This document shows positions 50,002 through 59,087 of a DNA stretch of 64,000 bases, piece by piece (positions within the stretch are counted from its first letter, which is position 1; each line of letters opens with the position of its first letter). A program made the position numbers and the translations under genes. The notes beneath the pieces are model-generated. The model did not search any database. It had not been told where the DNA came from and saw only the letters and a program-made list of their open reading frames with translations. Source of the stretch: Jannaschia sp. S6380 (GTDB lineage Bacteria > Pseudomonadota > Alphaproteobacteria > Rhodobacterales > Rhodobacteraceae); NCBI RefSeq assembly GCF_023015695.1, contig NZ_JALKAS010000002.1, positions 248,001-312,000 of the forward strand. Reading direction: 5' to 3'.

Positions 50002-51142
50002 CTGGTTGACCGGCGCTGCCACGCAGGCGGTCTTCGGCATGTTGCAGACCGGCGGGCATCGGGCGCTGGCCGTGGGCGGTTGCGTGCGCAACGCGCTGCT
50101 GGGCGTGCCGGTCGTAGATATCGACCTGGCGACGGATGCCGTGCCGGACCGCGTGCTGCACCTGGCGGAGAAGGCGGGCCTCAGGGCCGTCCCCACAGGC
50201 ATCGCGCATGGAACGGTCACCATCGTCTCGGACGGGGTCGCGCATGAGGTGACCACCTTCCGGCGCGACATCGACACGGACGGGCGCCATGCGACCGTCG
50301 CCTTCTCGGACGATCCCGCCGAAGACGCGGCGCGGCGCGATTTCACGATGAATGCGCTTTACTGCGACGCCGAAGGCCGCGTGGTCGACCCGCTGGGGGG
50401 GCTGGACGACCTGCGGGCCCGTCGCGTGCGGTTCATCGGGGATCCACATGCCCGGATCGCCGAGGATTACCTGCGGATCCCGCGCTTCTTCCGGTTCACG
50501 GCGCTCTACGGCGACCCGGCGCTGGGGATCGACGCCGAGGGGCTCGCGGCCTGCGCGGCCCTGGCCGAGGGGATCGACCGGCTGAGCGCCGAGCGCGTCA
50601 CCCACGAATTGCGCAAGCTGCTGGCGGCGCCCGACCCGGCACCCGCCGTCGCGTCGATGGCGCAGGCAGGCGTGCTGTGGCGCATCCTTCCGGGGGCAGA
50701 GGCCGCGACGTTGCCGGTACTGGTGCATCTGGAGGCGCTGCCGGGCGACTGGATCGCGCGGCTGGCGGCGTTGGGCGGGGAGGTCACGGGCCTGCGGTTG
50801 TCACGGGCGGAGGTGCGGGAACTGGAGGCGTTGTCGCAAGGGGCACGGGGCGACGCGCGGCCCTTCGCGCTGGGCCATGCCCTGGGTGGCGACCGGGCGC
50901 GCGATGCGCTGACCATCCGGGCCGCGCTGCACGCGCAGGCCGTGGCCCCCGGTGACATCGAGGCCGCCCTGCGCGGCGCGGGGGCCGAGCCGCCGGTCAC
51001 CGCCCGGGACCTGATGCCGGACTTCACCGGCCCCGCGCTCGGGGACGCGCTGGCACGGGTGCGCGACATTTGGTTGGCGCATGAGGGCGAGATCGACCGC
51101 GAGGCCCTGCTGGCCGCCGCGCGCGGCGATGCCGGGCGGTGA
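49985..51142 (+). CDS. CCA tRNA nucleotidyltransferase / poly(A) polymerase family protein
   Basis: Class II nucleotidyltransferase of 385 residues. GGCVRNALLG begins at residue 31 and is followed by the metal-binding D45 and D47 (VVDIDLATD); RRDFTMNALY and the RIAEDYLRIPRFFRF segment are the other conserved parts. In alphaproteobacteria this protein is normally the CCA-adding enzyme, and no separate cca is seen here. It overlaps the LysE gene by GTGA. Confidence 0.92.
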   Translation: MRIGDDWLTGAATQAVFGMLQTGGHRALAVGGCVRNALLGVPVVDIDLATDAVPDRVLHLAEKAGLRAVPTGIAHGTVTIVSDGVAHEVTTFRRDIDTDGRHATVAFSDDPAEDAARRDFTMNALYCDAEGRVVDPLGGLDDLRARRVRFIGDPHARIAEDYLRIPRFFRFTALYGDPALGIDAEGLAACAALAEGIDRLSAERVTHELRKLLAAPDPAPAVASMAQAGVLWRILPGAEAATLPVLVHLEALPGDWIARLAALGGEVTGLRLSRAEVRELEALSQGARGDARPFALGHALGGDRARDALTIRAALHAQAVAPGDIEAALRGAGAEPPVTARDLMPDFTGPALGDALARVRDIWLAHEGEIDREALLAAARGDAGR

Positions 51143-51720
51143 TCGACCCGCTCTACCAGTTCGTGTTCCTCGGCCTGTTCACGCCAGGGCCGAATGTCAT
51201 CCTGCTGACGGCATCGGGCGCGCGCTTCGGGTTCGCGCCGACGGTCCCGCATATCTTCGGTGTGGCGATCGGTGTCGGCATCACTTCGGCCCTGGCGGCG
51301 CTGGGGGTCGGCGCGCTCCTGCTGGCGGTGCCGGCCCTGAAACTGGCGCTGCAGGTGGTCGCGGTCGCCTGGATCCTGTGGATGGCGTGGACGTTGTTGC
51401 GATCTCGGGGCGGCCGGGCGGATGCGCGTGCGCGTCCCTTTACCTTTGTGGAAGCGGTGCTCTTCCAATGGGTCAACCCGAAGATCTGGATCATCGCCTT
51501 CGCGGCGGCGAGCGGCTATGCCAGCGACCTGCCCGCCGGGCTGGAGGCCGCGCGGATCGGCAGCGCGTTCAGCGGGATCAACCTGTTCGTCTGCCTGTTC
51601 TGGACCTTCGCGGGGACGCTGCTGACCTATCTGCTGACGACGCCCATGGCGTGGCGGGTGTTCACGACGGTCATGGCGGCGGCGCTGGCGGCATCCGGGC
51701 TGATGGTTTTCCTCGCCTGA
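51139..51720 (+). CDS. LysE-family exporter
   Basis: A 193-residue inner-membrane protein with five or six hydrophobic segments and the LysE/RhtB opening FTPGPNVILLTASGARFG. It should export an amino acid or similar small molecule; which one cannot be told. It begins with a GTG coupled to the CCA enzyme gene and is 38 bp before the ABC exporter pair. Confidence 0.9.
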   Translation: MIDPLYQFVFLGLFTPGPNVILLTASGARFGFAPTVPHIFGVAIGVGITSALAALGVGALLLAVPALKLALQVVAVAWILWMAWTLLRSRGGRADARARPFTFVEAVLFQWVNPKIWIIAFAAASGYASDLPAGLEAARIGSAFSGINLFVCLFWTFAGTLLTYLLTTPMAWRVFTTVMAAALAASGLMVFLA

Positions 51721-51758
51721 CGGGTTATATGGCGGGGGCAGCCCGATGAGGCCCAGAT

Positions 51759-53615
51759 ATGTTCCGCTATTTCGAAGAGCTCGTCGATCCCTACGCCCCG
51801 CAGGCAGAGGACGATACCCCGCCCCCCCGGCTCTGGCCGTTCCTGAGGGATTACTCGCGGCCCTTCGCGGGCGTCTTCGTGGCGGCAGGCGCGATGTCGG
51901 TCGTCGTGGCGGCGGTCGAGATCTGGCTGATCTTCTACATGGGCCGGCTGGTCGACCTTCTGTCGAACACCACGCCCTCCGCTTTCCTGGCCGAACACGG
52001 GTGGGAGATGGCGGCCGTCGCGCTGTTCATCCTGCTGGTGCGCCCGGCCCTGCAGGCGGCGGACGTGCTGCTTCTGAACAACACGATCCTGCCGAACTAC
52101 GGCACGGCGATGCGCTGGCGCGCGCACAAGCATGTGTTGCGCCAGTCGGTGGGCTGGTTCGAGAACGACTTCGCCGGACGCATCGCCAACCGCATCATGC
52201 AGGCCCCGCCCGCCGCCGGCGAGGCGGTGTTCCAGGTGTTCGACGCGATCACCTTCGCGCTGGCCTATCTGGTGGGGGCGGCGGTTCTGCTGTTCGGCGC
52301 GGATCCGCGACTGGTGATCCCCCTGGCCATCTGGTTCGTGCTCTACGGGGTGCTGGTCCGCTGGACGGTGGCGCGCGTGGGGCCGGCCTCCAAGGCGTCG
52401 TCGGACGCGCGGTCGATGACCACGGGGCGGGTGGTGGACGCCTATACCAACATCCATTCGGTCAAGCTCTTCGCCCACGAGGGCAAGGAGCTGGACTATG
52501 CCCGCGACGCGATCGAGACGACGCGGCGCACCTTCGCCCGCGAGATGCGGATCTTCACGATCATGGATGTGGCACTGGTGATGCTGAATGGTCTGCTGAT
52601 CGTCGGCGTCGTGGGTTGGGGCGTGGCGCTCTGGGTGTCGGGCAGTGCGACCGTGGGCGTCGTGGCGGCGGCGACGGCGCTGGTGTTGCGCCTGAACGCG
52701 ATGACGGGCTGGATCATGTGGGCGCTGACGTCGTTCTTCCGTTCGCTCGGCGTGGTCGAGGAGGGCATGGAGACCATTGCCCAGCCCATCCACCTGACCG
52801 ACGCACCCGGCGCCGCGCCGCTGCGGCTGGAGCGGGGCGCCATCGCGTTCGAGGGGGTCACCCATCTCTATGGCGGGGCCAAGGGCGGCGTGACCGACCT
52901 GACGCTGCATATCGCGCCGGGCGAGAAGGTCGGCGTGATCGGCCGGTCCGGCGCGGGCAAGTCGACCCTGGTGAAGCTGCTGCTGCGCTTCTACGACCCC
53001 GAACAGGGGCGCATCGTGCTGGATGGCCAGGACATCCGCCAGGTCACGCAGACGTCGCTGCGCCACGCGGTCGGGATGGTGCAGCAGGATTCGTCGCTTC
53101 TCCACCGCTCGGTCGCCGACAACATCCGCTATGGCCGGGCCGATGCGACGGACGACGAGGTCCGGGCCGCGGCGCGCAAGGCGCAGGCCGAGGAATTCAT
53201 CGCCGACCTGCAGGACCAGGAGGGGCGGACGGGCTATGCCGCGCAGGTGGGCGAGCGCGGCGTCAAGCTTTCGGGCGGCCAGCGGCAGCGGATCGCGCTG
53301 GCGCGCGTGATCCTGAAGGATGCGCCGATCCTGGTGCTGGACGAGGCGACGAGCGCGCTGGACAGCGAGGTGGAGGCGGCGATCCAGGACACGCTCTACG
53401 GCATGATGGAAGGCAAGACGGTGATCGCCATCGCGCACCGGCTGTCGACCATCGCGGCGATGGACCGCATTCTGGTCATCGACGACGGCCGCATCACCGA
53501 GGAGGGCACGCATGAGGACCTGCTGGCGCAGGGCGGCCTCTACGCGTCGTTCTGGGCCAGGCAGTCCGGCGGCTTCATCGATACGCGCGGCGCCCCGACC
53601 GAGGCGGCCGAGTGA
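51759..53615 (+). CDS. ABC exporter half-transporter A (fused membrane and ATPase domains)
   Basis: A 618-residue type IV ABC half-transporter: six membrane helices (about 40-320), then the ATPase with Walker A GRSGAGKS at 395-402, signature LSGGQRQR and Walker B ILVLDEATSALDSE, plus a following H-loop (AIAHRLST). It resembles MsbA/lipid or drug exporters. It overlaps the next half-transporter by GTGA, so the two probably form a heterodimer. Both nucleotide-binding sites carry full catalytic motifs. Confidence 0.92.
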   Translation: MFRYFEELVDPYAPQAEDDTPPPRLWPFLRDYSRPFAGVFVAAGAMSVVVAAVEIWLIFYMGRLVDLLSNTTPSAFLAEHGWEMAAVALFILLVRPALQAADVLLLNNTILPNYGTAMRWRAHKHVLRQSVGWFENDFAGRIANRIMQAPPAAGEAVFQVFDAITFALAYLVGAAVLLFGADPRLVIPLAIWFVLYGVLVRWTVARVGPASKASSDARSMTTGRVVDAYTNIHSVKLFAHEGKELDYARDAIETTRRTFAREMRIFTIMDVALVMLNGLLIVGVVGWGVALWVSGSATVGVVAAATALVLRLNAMTGWIMWALTSFFRSLGVVEEGMETIAQPIHLTDAPGAAPLRLERGAIAFEGVTHLYGGAKGGVTDLTLHIAPGEKVGVIGRSGAGKSTLVKLLLRFYDPEQGRIVLDGQDIRQVTQTSLRHAVGMVQQDSSLLHRSVADNIRYGRADATDDEVRAAARKAQAEEFIADLQDQEGRTGYAAQVGERGVKLSGGQRQRIALARVILKDAPILVLDEATSALDSEVEAAIQDTLYGMMEGKTVIAIAHRLSTIAAMDRILVIDDGRITEEGTHEDLLAQGGLYASFWARQSGGFIDTRGAPTEAAE

Positions 53616-55462
53616 TCCGCCCGCTGGCCGACCGGTTCGCCGCGCTGATCCCGCCCTTCGCGCCCGCCGCGGGGCCACCGCCGGGGACGCTGATGGCGTT
53701 CTTCGGCTGGTGCCTCGCGGGGGCCTGGCCCGTCCTGATCGCGGCCTTCGCCGTCTCGGCCCTGGCCGGCGCGACCGAGATCGCCACCGCCTTCTTCCTG
53801 GGCGCGGTCATCGACAGCGTGGCCGAACCGGCGCCCGGCTACCTGGCGCGGAACGCCTTGCTGCTGGCGTCTTTCCTGGGGTTCTACCTGGTGGTGCGAC
53901 CGCTGATCTTCGGGACTTCGGCCGCGTTCAACGGCATCACGGTGGCCCCGAACGTCTATCCGCTGGTGCAGTCGCGGCTGCATCGCTGGACGCTGGGGCA
54001 GGCGGTCACCTTCTTCGACAACGATTTCGCGGGGCGCATCGCCAGCAAGCAGATGCAGACTGCCCGCGCCGTCACCGACGTGACGGGCGAGTTCATCAAT
54101 GTCGTCGCATTCTCACTGGCGTCGCTGCTGGGCTCCGCGATCCTGATGCTGGCTATCGACTGGCGGATCGCGCTGGCCCTGACAGTCTGGCTGGTGGCGT
54201 ATCTGTCGCTGTTTCGGTTCTTCATGCCGCGCATCAAGGCGCGGTCGGGCGCGCGGGCTTCGGCACGGGCGATGGTGACGGGCCAGGTCGTGGATACCGT
54301 CACGAACATCAAGACGGTCAAGCTGTTCGGCCACACCGCGCATGAGGATCACGCCGCGCTGGACGCGATGGACACGCTGCGCCACCGCGCGCTGGCCTTC
54401 GGGCGCGTGTCGACCGCGTTCCGGTTCGGCCTGATGTTCTGCGCGGGGTTGCTGCCCATTCTGATGATCGGCGGCACGCTTCTGCTGTGGCGGTCGGGCG
54501 CGGCCAGCGCGGGCGACATCGCGACCGCAGGGGCGATCTCCTTCCGGCTGAGCCAGATGACCGGCTGGGTCAGCTTCACGCTGATGGCGATGTACGCCAA
54601 CCTGGGCGAGATCGAGGACGGAATGCGCACCCTGACGCCGCGCTGGACGCTGGCCGACGCCCCGGACGCGCGCACCCTGCCGCCGGTTGCGGGGGCCATC
54701 GCCTTCGAGGGGGTCACCTTCACCTATGGCCGCGAGGAGGGGGGGATCCACCGTCTCGATCTGTCCGTCGCGCCGGGCGAAAAGCTGGGCATCGTCGGCG
54801 CGTCGGGGGCGGGCAAGTCGACTCTGGTGAGCCTTCTGCTGCGCCTCTACGACGCGGAGGCGGGCCGGGTGACGCTGGACGGCCACGACATCCGCGCGGT
54901 CACGCAGGACAGTCTGCGCCACCAGATCGGGATGGTCACGCAAGAGACCGCCATGTTCAACCGCACGGCGCGGGACAACATTCTCTACGGTCGGCCGGAC
55001 GCGACCGAGGCGGAGGTCGTCGACGCCGCCCGCCGTGCCGAGGCGCATACGTTCATCACCGGCCTGCGCGACCACAAGGGCAACACCGGCTATGACGCGT
55101 TCCTGGGCGAGCGGGGCGTCAAGTTGTCGGGCGGTCAGCGACAGCGGATCGCGCTGGCCCGCGCCATCCTGAAGGACGCGCCGATCCTGGTCCTGGACGA
55201 GGCGACGAGCGCGCTGGACAGCGAGGTGGAGGCGGCGATCCAGACGGCCCTGCGCCGGGTGATGGAGAACAAGACCGTGATCGCCATCGCGCACCGGTTG
55301 TCGACCATCGCCCGCATGGACCGGATCGTGGTGATGGAGGGCGGGCGTATCGTCGAACAGGGAACGCATCGCGACCTTCTGGCGCGCGAGGGCATCTATG
55401 CGCGCTATTGGAACCGCCAGTCCGGCGGCTTCATCGGCGTCGAGGACGTCGCGGCGGAATAG
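53612..55462 (+). CDS. ABC exporter half-transporter B (fused membrane and ATPase domains)
   Basis: A 616-residue partner of the preceding protein with the same layout: membrane domain at about 25-330, Walker A GASGAGKS at 396-403, LSGGQRQR, ILVLDEATSALDSE and AIAHRLST. It starts at a GTG overlapping the first gene's stop. Protein similarity is moderate overall, yet 51 bases around Walker B are identical in both genes (53337-53387 and 55193-55243). Substrate unknown. Confidence 0.92.
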   Translation: MIRPLADRFAALIPPFAPAAGPPPGTLMAFFGWCLAGAWPVLIAAFAVSALAGATEIATAFFLGAVIDSVAEPAPGYLARNALLLASFLGFYLVVRPLIFGTSAAFNGITVAPNVYPLVQSRLHRWTLGQAVTFFDNDFAGRIASKQMQTARAVTDVTGEFINVVAFSLASLLGSAILMLAIDWRIALALTVWLVAYLSLFRFFMPRIKARSGARASARAMVTGQVVDTVTNIKTVKLFGHTAHEDHAALDAMDTLRHRALAFGRVSTAFRFGLMFCAGLLPILMIGGTLLLWRSGAASAGDIATAGAISFRLSQMTGWVSFTLMAMYANLGEIEDGMRTLTPRWTLADAPDARTLPPVAGAIAFEGVTFTYGREEGGIHRLDLSVAPGEKLGIVGASGAGKSTLVSLLLRLYDAEAGRVTLDGHDIRAVTQDSLRHQIGMVTQETAMFNRTARDNILYGRPDATEAEVVDAARRAEAHTFITGLRDHKGNTGYDAFLGERGVKLSGGQRQRIALARAILKDAPILVLDEATSALDSEVEAAIQTALRRVMENKTVIAIAHRLSTIARMDRIVVMEGGRIVEQGTHRDLLAREGIYARYWNRQSGGFIGVEDVAAE

Positions 55463-55494
55463 CGCCCGCCTGCGCCTTGGGCTAGAGGCGGGCC

Positions 55495-56727
55495 ATGACC
55501 CTGAAGATCCTGCGCCTCGGCCAGCATGGCGATGGTGTCGCCCGTGACGAACTGGGCGCGACCGTCCACGTCCCCCGCACCCTGCCCGGCGAGATCGTCG
55601 AGGGCGACCGTGCAGGCGACCGTATCCCGTCGCCGCGGGTCGTCACGCCCGTGCCCGAACGCGTGGCGCCGCCCTGCCGGCATTTCCGGCGCTGCGGCGC
55701 GTGTGCGCTGCAACATGCATCGGACGGGTTCGTGGCCGACTGGAAGGCCGGACGCGTGATCGAGGCGCTGGGCCGGGCCGGCATCGCCGCTCGGATCGCC
55801 GGTGTCGCCACCTCTCCGCCCGGAACACGGCGCCGGGCCGCGCTGGCCGGGCGCAAGACGAAGAAGGGCGCGCAGGTCGGGTTCCACGTCGCCGGGGGTC
55901 ACGAGATCGTCGAGATCCCCGACTGCAAGGTCCTGGCGCCCGGGATCGTCGCCGCCTTGCCGGCGCTGGAGCGTGTGACCCGTCTGGCCGCGCCGCGCGG
56001 CGCCGAGGTGACGCTGCACGTGACGCAGGGCCCCGAGGGGCTGGACCTGTCCATTGGGGGCGCCGGGGCGATGGACCGCGACGTGATGGAGGCACTGGCC
56101 CCCCTGGGGCGGGACTTCGTGCGCATCGCCTGGAACGGCGAAGTGGCGCTCCAGCAGGTGCCGCCGGCGCAGCCGATGGGACGGGCCCGCGTCGTGCCGC
56201 CGCCCGGGGCCTTCCTGCAGGCCACCCGTCATGGCGAGGCGGCCCTGGTGGGCGTCGTCGGCGCGACGCTGACGGAAGCCACGCGGATCGTGGACCTGTT
56301 CGCGGGCTGCGGCACCTTCACCTTTCCCGCGGCCGAAACCGCACCCGTGCATGCGGTCGAGGGCGATGGCGACCTGCTGGCCGCATTGGCCGAGGGTGCG
56401 CGTCATGCCACCGGCCTGAAACCGATCACGACGGCGCGCCGCGACCTGTTCCGCGACCCGCTGGACGAAGGCGAACTGTCGGATTTCGATGCCGCGATCA
56501 TCGACCCGCCGCGGGCGGGCGCGGCCGCGCAGGTGGCCATGCTGGCCCGGTCGGATCTGCGCACCATCGCCTTCGTCAGCTGCAACCCCGCGACCTTCGC
56601 GCGCGACGCCGCCACGCTCGTCTCGGCGGGATGGCGCATGGGGGCCGTCCGGGTGGTGGATCAGTTCCGCTGGTCCCCCCATATCGAACTCGTTACCCGT
56701 TTCGACCGCGAAAGCCCCGCCAGATGA
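55495..56727 (+). CDS. 23S rRNA/tRNA (uracil-5)-methyltransferase family protein (RlmD/TrmA-like)
   Basis: A 410-residue SAM-dependent RNA methyltransferase. A short TRAM-like N-terminus (HGDGVARDELGATVHVPRTLPGE, read in parts) is followed by the iron-sulphur motif C61-x5-C67-x2-C70 with a fourth cysteine in IPDCKV. DLFAGCGTFTFP binds SAM, IIDPPRAGAAAQ is the substrate loop, and SCNPATFARD holds the catalytic cysteine. The cluster favours RlmD/RlmC (rRNA) over TrmA (tRNA). Overlaps the channel gene by ATGA. Confidence 0.9.
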   Translation: MTLKILRLGQHGDGVARDELGATVHVPRTLPGEIVEGDRAGDRIPSPRVVTPVPERVAPPCRHFRRCGACALQHASDGFVADWKAGRVIEALGRAGIAARIAGVATSPPGTRRRAALAGRKTKKGAQVGFHVAGGHEIVEIPDCKVLAPGIVAALPALERVTRLAAPRGAEVTLHVTQGPEGLDLSIGGAGAMDRDVMEALAPLGRDFVRIAWNGEVALQQVPPAQPMGRARVVPPPGAFLQATRHGEAALVGVVGATLTEATRIVDLFAGCGTFTFPAAETAPVHAVEGDGDLLAALAEGARHATGLKPITTARRDLFRDPLDEGELSDFDAAIIDPPRAGAAAQVAMLARSDLRTIAFVSCNPATFARDAATLVSAGWRMGAVRVVDQFRWSPHIELVTRFDRESPAR

Positions 56728-57491
56728 TCCGAGCTCGCCTGAACGCCATCCTCGACCGTCCCGAGACGCGCACCGCCATCATCGTCGTGATCCTGTTCAA
56801 CGCCGTCCTTCTGGGGCTGGAGACGATCCCCCCCGTGATGGCCCGGTTCGGCCAGGCGATCCTGATCCTCGATGCACTGTGCCTGGCGATCTTCGTGGTC
56901 GAACTGGGCGCCAAGATGATCGCGCAGGGCCGCAGTTTCTGGCGCGACGGCTGGAACCTGTTCGACACCGCGATCGTGGGGGTCGCGCTGATCCCAGGGG
57001 CGGGCACGTTCGGGGTGCTGCGGGCCCTGCGCATCCTGCGGCTTCTGCGCGTGATCTCGGTCTTTCCGCGCCTGCGCCGGGTGGTCGAGGGGTTCGTGAC
57101 CGCCCTGCCGGGCATGGGCAGCGTGTTCGTCCTGATGGCGGTGATCTTCTATATCGGCGCGGTGATGGCCACGACGCTGTTCGGCGCATCCTTCCCGGAC
57201 TGGTTCGGCAACCTGCCCCGCGCGGCCTATTCGCTGTTCCAGATCATGACACTGGAAAGCTGGTCCATGGGCATCGTGCGCCCGGTGATGGACGTCTATC
57301 CCTATGCTTGGATGTTCTTCGTGCCGTTCATCATGATCACGACATTCGCGGTCGTGAACCTGCTGGTCGGCCTGATCGTCAACTCGATGCAGGAGGCCCA
57401 TGCCGCCGAAGGAGTGGCCGCCACGGATGCCTATCGCGACGAGGTGCTGGCCCGGTTGGAGGCGATCGAGGCGCGCCTGCGCGAACGCTAG
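56724..57491 (+). CDS. Voltage-gated sodium channel (NaChBac/NavAb type)
   Basis: One 255-residue subunit of a tetrameric channel with six membrane segments. S4 is R100-x2-R103-x2-R106-x2-R109 (RALRILRLLRV), the gating charges. The selectivity filter TLESWSM (176-182) is identical to that of NavAb, with E178 as the key residue, so it should be sodium-selective. The C-terminal 30 residues form the amphipathic coiled coil ([19 protein letters not shown]) that holds the tetramer. Such channels occur in marine bacteria and may serve motility or ion balance. Shares a CTAG with the sugar transferase gene. Confidence 0.93.
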   Translation: MIRARLNAILDRPETRTAIIVVILFNAVLLGLETIPPVMARFGQAILILDALCLAIFVVELGAKMIAQGRSFWRDGWNLFDTAIVGVALIPGAGTFGVLRALRILRLLRVISVFPRLRRVVEGFVTALPGMGSVFVLMAVIFYIGAVMATTLFGASFPDWFGNLPRAAYSLFQIMTLESWSMGIVRPVMDVYPYAWMFFVPFIMITTFAVVNLLVGLIVNSMQEAHAAEGVAATDAYRDEVLARLEAIEARLRER

Positions 57492-58129
57492 ACGAACCGG
57501 CCCTTGCGCCTGGGCCGGATGCGGCGCGGGAAGAACTTGGCCGTCGTCCAGGAGATCAGCTTGACGTCCATCCAGAACGTGCGCCGCCGCTGATACAGCA
57601 GATCGAGCCGCGCCTTTCGCGGGATGCAGATGGTGACGTAGGCGCGCTCCGTCTCCTCGGGCGTGCGGCAGGCCGACAGGATGCGATCCTCGTGCGGCGC
57701 GTAGATCAGGCTGGCGAGGCCGGTGACGCCGGGGCGCGACCGCAGCACCAGTCCGTAGAGGTCGGGAAACATCTCGACATAGCGGCGCAGCGGCGGGCGG
57801 GGGCCGACGAAGCTGACATCGCCCTTTAGGATGTTCCAGAGCTGCGGCAGTTCGTCCAGGCGGCGCTTGCGCAGGGCGGCACCCAGCGGCGTGATGCGGC
57901 CCGACTTGTGCCCCCCCGTCACGCCCTGGTCGCCCGGGTCGTGTGCCATGGTGCGGAACTTCCACAGCGTGAAGCCCTGCGTCGGCGTCTTCATCCGTTC
58001 CGAGCCGTAGAGGATCGGCCCGTCGCCCTGGCGCCAGACCTTCCACGTCACGACCGCGATGACCGGGGCCAGAAACGCCATCAGATAGAGCGAGAACAGG
58101 ATATCGAACAGGCGTTTGCCGGGCGTCAT
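57488..58129 (-). CDS. Sugar transferase for exopolysaccharide/lipid-linked sugar synthesis
   Basis: A 213-residue bacterial sugar transferase (PF02397): [22 protein letters not shown] is the membrane anchor, FTLWKFRTM and [24 protein letters not shown] are the catalytic signatures. It should transfer a sugar phosphate to undecaprenyl phosphate, starting a polysaccharide unit. Its ATG overlaps the epimerase stop (ATGA), and the two face the yjb genes. Confidence 0.92.
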   Translation of the reverse strand: MTPGKRLFDILFSLYLMAFLAPVIAVVTWKVWRQGDGPILYGSERMKTPTQGFTLWKFRTMAHDPGDQGVTGGHKSGRITPLGAALRKRRLDELPQLWNILKGDVSFVGPRPPLRRYVEMFPDLYGLVLRSRPGVTGLASLIYAPHEDRILSACRTPEETERAYVTICIPRKARLDLLYQRRRTFWMDVKLISWTTAKFFPRRIRPRRKGRFV

Positions 58130-58926
58130 GTGCCCGCCTCCCGCCATTCGGCGACCAGGCGTGCGGGCCGCGCCGTGGCTGGGTCGAGGGGAATCATCCG
58201 CTGCAACCGTGTCGTGTCCAGCGCCACTTCGGGCAGGGCGTCGTCCGGCGCGGGCACTTCGATCCAGTCGCGCCCGGCGGCGCGCAGCAGGTCGGCCATG
58301 TCGACGAGGCCCGGTGTCCCGAGGTTCAGGACCGGCGGCAGCGGCATGTCGTCCAGCGCGAGCCGTTCCAGCACATGGGCCAGCGTGACCGGCCCGATAT
58401 AGTTCCGCCGCGGGCCACGCCCGTCGTCGAAGATGTCGAGCCGCGGCACATCCGTCCCGAGACGTCCCAGAAGCGCATCCGCCCCGGCGACGTTCCCCAG
58501 CCTCAGGCAGACGGCCTGGGGCCCATCGGGACGGGCGGCCGACCAGTCGGCGACAGCGCGTTCCATGTCCAGCTTGGCGCGGCCGTATTCGGTGGCGGGC
58601 GTGATTGCACGGTTTTCGCCCAGCGGACCATGCGCGCGGCCATAGACCGCCGAGGATGAGAAGAGGAGCACGCGGGGGACACCGGCTATTGCGGCCGCAT
58701 CGAGCGCGGCAACTGCAATCCGCGCGTTCGCGGCCAGATCGGCCCGGCTGCCACGGACGACGCCGGCCAGGCAGACCAGACAGCGCCGGGCCTGCAGCAC
58801 GGGCACCAGCGCGCCGTCGGCGCGGCCATGCCAGGCGACGCCGCGCCCCCGCCACGGATGCCGAAGCAGCCGGCCCAGGCGACCGGTCGCGCCGGTCACG
58901 GTGATGGAAAGGGGGGGTGTCGTCAC
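58126..58926 (-). CDS. NAD-dependent epimerase/dehydratase family protein
   Basis: A 266-residue extended SDR. TGATGRLG (11-18) binds NAD; LLFSSSAVYGRAHGPLGE and EYGRAKLDMER supply the catalytic Ser, Tyr and Lys. Likely a nucleotide-sugar epimerase or dehydratase feeding the sugar transferase it is coupled with. The GTG at 58926 was chosen; an in-frame ATG at 58962 would add 12 residues. Codons 4-6 are a run of seven C. Confidence 0.85.
   Translation of the reverse strand: MTTPPLSITVTGATGRLGRLLRHPWRGRGVAWHGRADGALVPVLQARRCLVCLAGVVRGSRADLAANARIAVAALDAAAIAGVPRVLLFSSSAVYGRAHGPLGENRAITPATEYGRAKLDMERAVADWSAARPDGPQAVCLRLGNVAGADALLGRLGTDVPRLDIFDDGRGPRRNYIGPVTLAHVLERLALDDMPLPPVLNLGTPGLVDMADLLRAAGRDWIEVPAPDDALPEVALDTTRLQRMIPLDPATARPARLVAEWREAGT
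58911..58917 (-). repeat. Run of seven C in codons 4-6 of the epimerase gene
   Basis: Seven G on the plus strand, that is C7 in the message, lies 13 bases into the reading frame. Gain or loss of one base would abolish the protein at its start. Shorter than typical phase-variable runs. Confidence 0.6.
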
Positions 58927-59087
58927 GATATCACGGGGCCTCGCTGCACCCCCAAGGGCCATACCCGTCGCAGTTGCAATTTCAAGACACTCCGCCGCGT
59001 GATCCTGCCGATGCGTGTGCCGAGGCTTTCGGCGAGGCCGCGAAAGCCGCATGAATATGGTCAGGAAAACCCAGCGAGAGCCGCCGC

